In this document: piece by piece, positions 4,784 through 5,485 of the stretch
How positions within the stretch are numbered: the stretch's first letter is position 1
Layout: the number at the start of each line of letters is the position of its first letter
NCBI GenBank assembly: GCA_021296015.1
Contig: JAGWBG010000212.1
Location: forward strand, 1 to 5,485
Origin: Dehalococcoidia bacterium
GTDB lineage: Bacteria > Chloroflexota > Dehalococcoidia > Lucifugimonadales > JAGWBF01
Reading direction: 5' to 3'
Length of the DNA stretch: 5,485 nt
Translations under genes and position numbers: made by a program
Notes under the pieces: generated by a model
Told to the model about the DNA's origin: nothing
Seen by the model: the letters and a program-made list of their open reading frames with translations, nothing else
Databases searched by the model: none

Positions 4784-5485
4784 TTGGCTGAAAGAGGGCG
4801 AGTAGTGGTTGCCGTAGAGCACGGGAAGCCTTTCGAGATTCAGGAGTACGAGCTCCCCGATCCTGAGCGGGGGGCGGTCATACTGAAAATGACCCAGGCG
4901 GGTATCTGCGGGTCGGACCTCCATATCTGGCGGGGCGACCAGGTCAACCAGCCCTTACCTCCCACCGGGCGGGTTATGGGCCACGAGGGTACGGGGGTGG
5001 TGTACAGGATGGGAGAAGGCGTGAGCACCGACACTCTGGGCGTGCCCATAAAAGAGGGCGACCGCCTGATGCACGTGGCCGTATGGCCTTGCTACCATTG
5101 CCACATGTGCCTGCGGGGCGACACCAACTGGTGTGTGAACAGGGCGTACCCCTCCGCCGGCGTGTACCCCTACTTCACCGGCACCTATGCCGATTTCCTG
5201 TACCTGCCTCCCCGCCATCCCGCTTTCCGCGTGCCCGACGAGCTTCCCGACGACATCCTTGGCTACGTCAACTGCGCGATAGGCACTGTGACCCAGGGCC
5301 TGATGAACGCGGGCGCCCGCGAGGGCCAGTACGTGGTCATTCAGGGTGCCGGTGGCCTGGGACTGAACGCCACTGCCAGGGCCAAGGACATGGGGGCAGA
5401 CCGGGTGATTGTCCTGGACCGGCGGGAGAACCGCCTGCGTCTCGCCGAGGAGTTTGGCGCAGACCATACCATTAACATAGAGGAA
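4784..5485 (+). CDS. zinc-dependent medium-chain alcohol dehydrogenase family protein, N-terminal part (runs off the right edge)
   Basis: This 234-codon open frame belongs to the zinc-containing medium-chain dehydrogenase/reductase family, which oxidises alcohols or reduces aldehydes/ketones with NAD(P). The start is TTG 4784: AGGAGG at 4772-4777 lies 6 nt before it and there is no in-frame ATG nearby; GTG 4805 is the alternative. The catalytic-domain signatures are GICGSDLH (40-47, zinc ligand C42), GHEGTG (66-71, H67 and E68), and a third-ligand candidate C164 (YVNCAIGT). The structural zinc site is complete, with C103, C106, C109 and C117. The Rossmann motif GAGGLG is at 188-193, and D212 at the end of the second strand (VIVLDRRE) favours NAD over NADP. 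About 110-130 C-terminal residues are missing outside the window. The substrate cannot be told from sequence. It is divergent from nrdR and no pathway link is evident. Confidence 0.92.
   Translation, partial: MAERGRVVVAVEHGKPFEIQEYELPDPERGAVILKMTQAGICGSDLHIWRGDQVNQPLPPTGRVMGHEGTGVVYRMGEGVSTDTLGVPIKEGDRLMHVAVWPCYHCHMCLRGDTNWCVNRAYPSAGVYPYFTGTYADFLYLPPRHPAFRVPDELPDDILGYVNCAIGTVTQGLMNAGAREGQYVVIQGAGGLGLNATARAKDMGADRVIVLDRRENRLRLAEEFGADHTINIEE

Noticed and set aside
4955..5467. Minus-strand open frame of 170 codons, His/Val/Gly-rich
   Set aside because: It is antisense to the clearly recognisable dehydrogenase with complete zinc and Rossmann motifs.

Overview
This is a bacterial window of moderately high G+C outside its intergenic spacers. 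It is centred on deoxyribonucleotide synthesis. NrdR is found only in bacteria, and an adenosylcobalamin-dependent (class II) ribonucleotide reductase beside it fits an anaerobic or oxygen-independent lifestyle. The overall flavour is compatible with Chloroflexota, but that is a weak guess: no rRNA or lineage marker is present.

Layout. Everything from position 4558 down to position 1 reads on the minus strand and looks like one transcription unit: nrdR (4558-3974), an unrecognised 75-aa gene that overlaps its end (3981-3754), a 330-nt gap holding a doubtful 77-codon frame (3712-3479), class II ribonucleotide reductase nrdJ (3424-990), and a polytopic membrane protein (949 to beyond the left edge). 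On the right, a zinc-dependent medium-chain dehydrogenase (4784 to beyond the right edge) is transcribed divergently from nrdR across a 225-bp AT-rich spacer.

Regulation. The spacer carries two 16-bp sites resembling NrdR boxes. They start exactly 31 bp apart, about three helical turns, which is the usual NrdR arrangement, so NrdR probably represses its own operon and nrdJ with it. A second candidate control point lies just before the 330-nt gap: a TTGAGA/TATAGT promoter whose -10 sits in a perfect 12-bp tandem repeat.

Broken frames. Two genes in the operon are interrupted, although each stays open and protein-like on both sides. nrdJ is split near 2001-2008 at a universally conserved segment, and the damage looks like a loss of about 13 nt (or of 1 nt). 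The membrane protein shifts frame near a GGGG run at 401-404; its second half continues open to the window edge. The sequence alone cannot tell consensus errors from true recent mutations.

No RNA gene, insertion sequence, CRISPR array or attachment site was seen.
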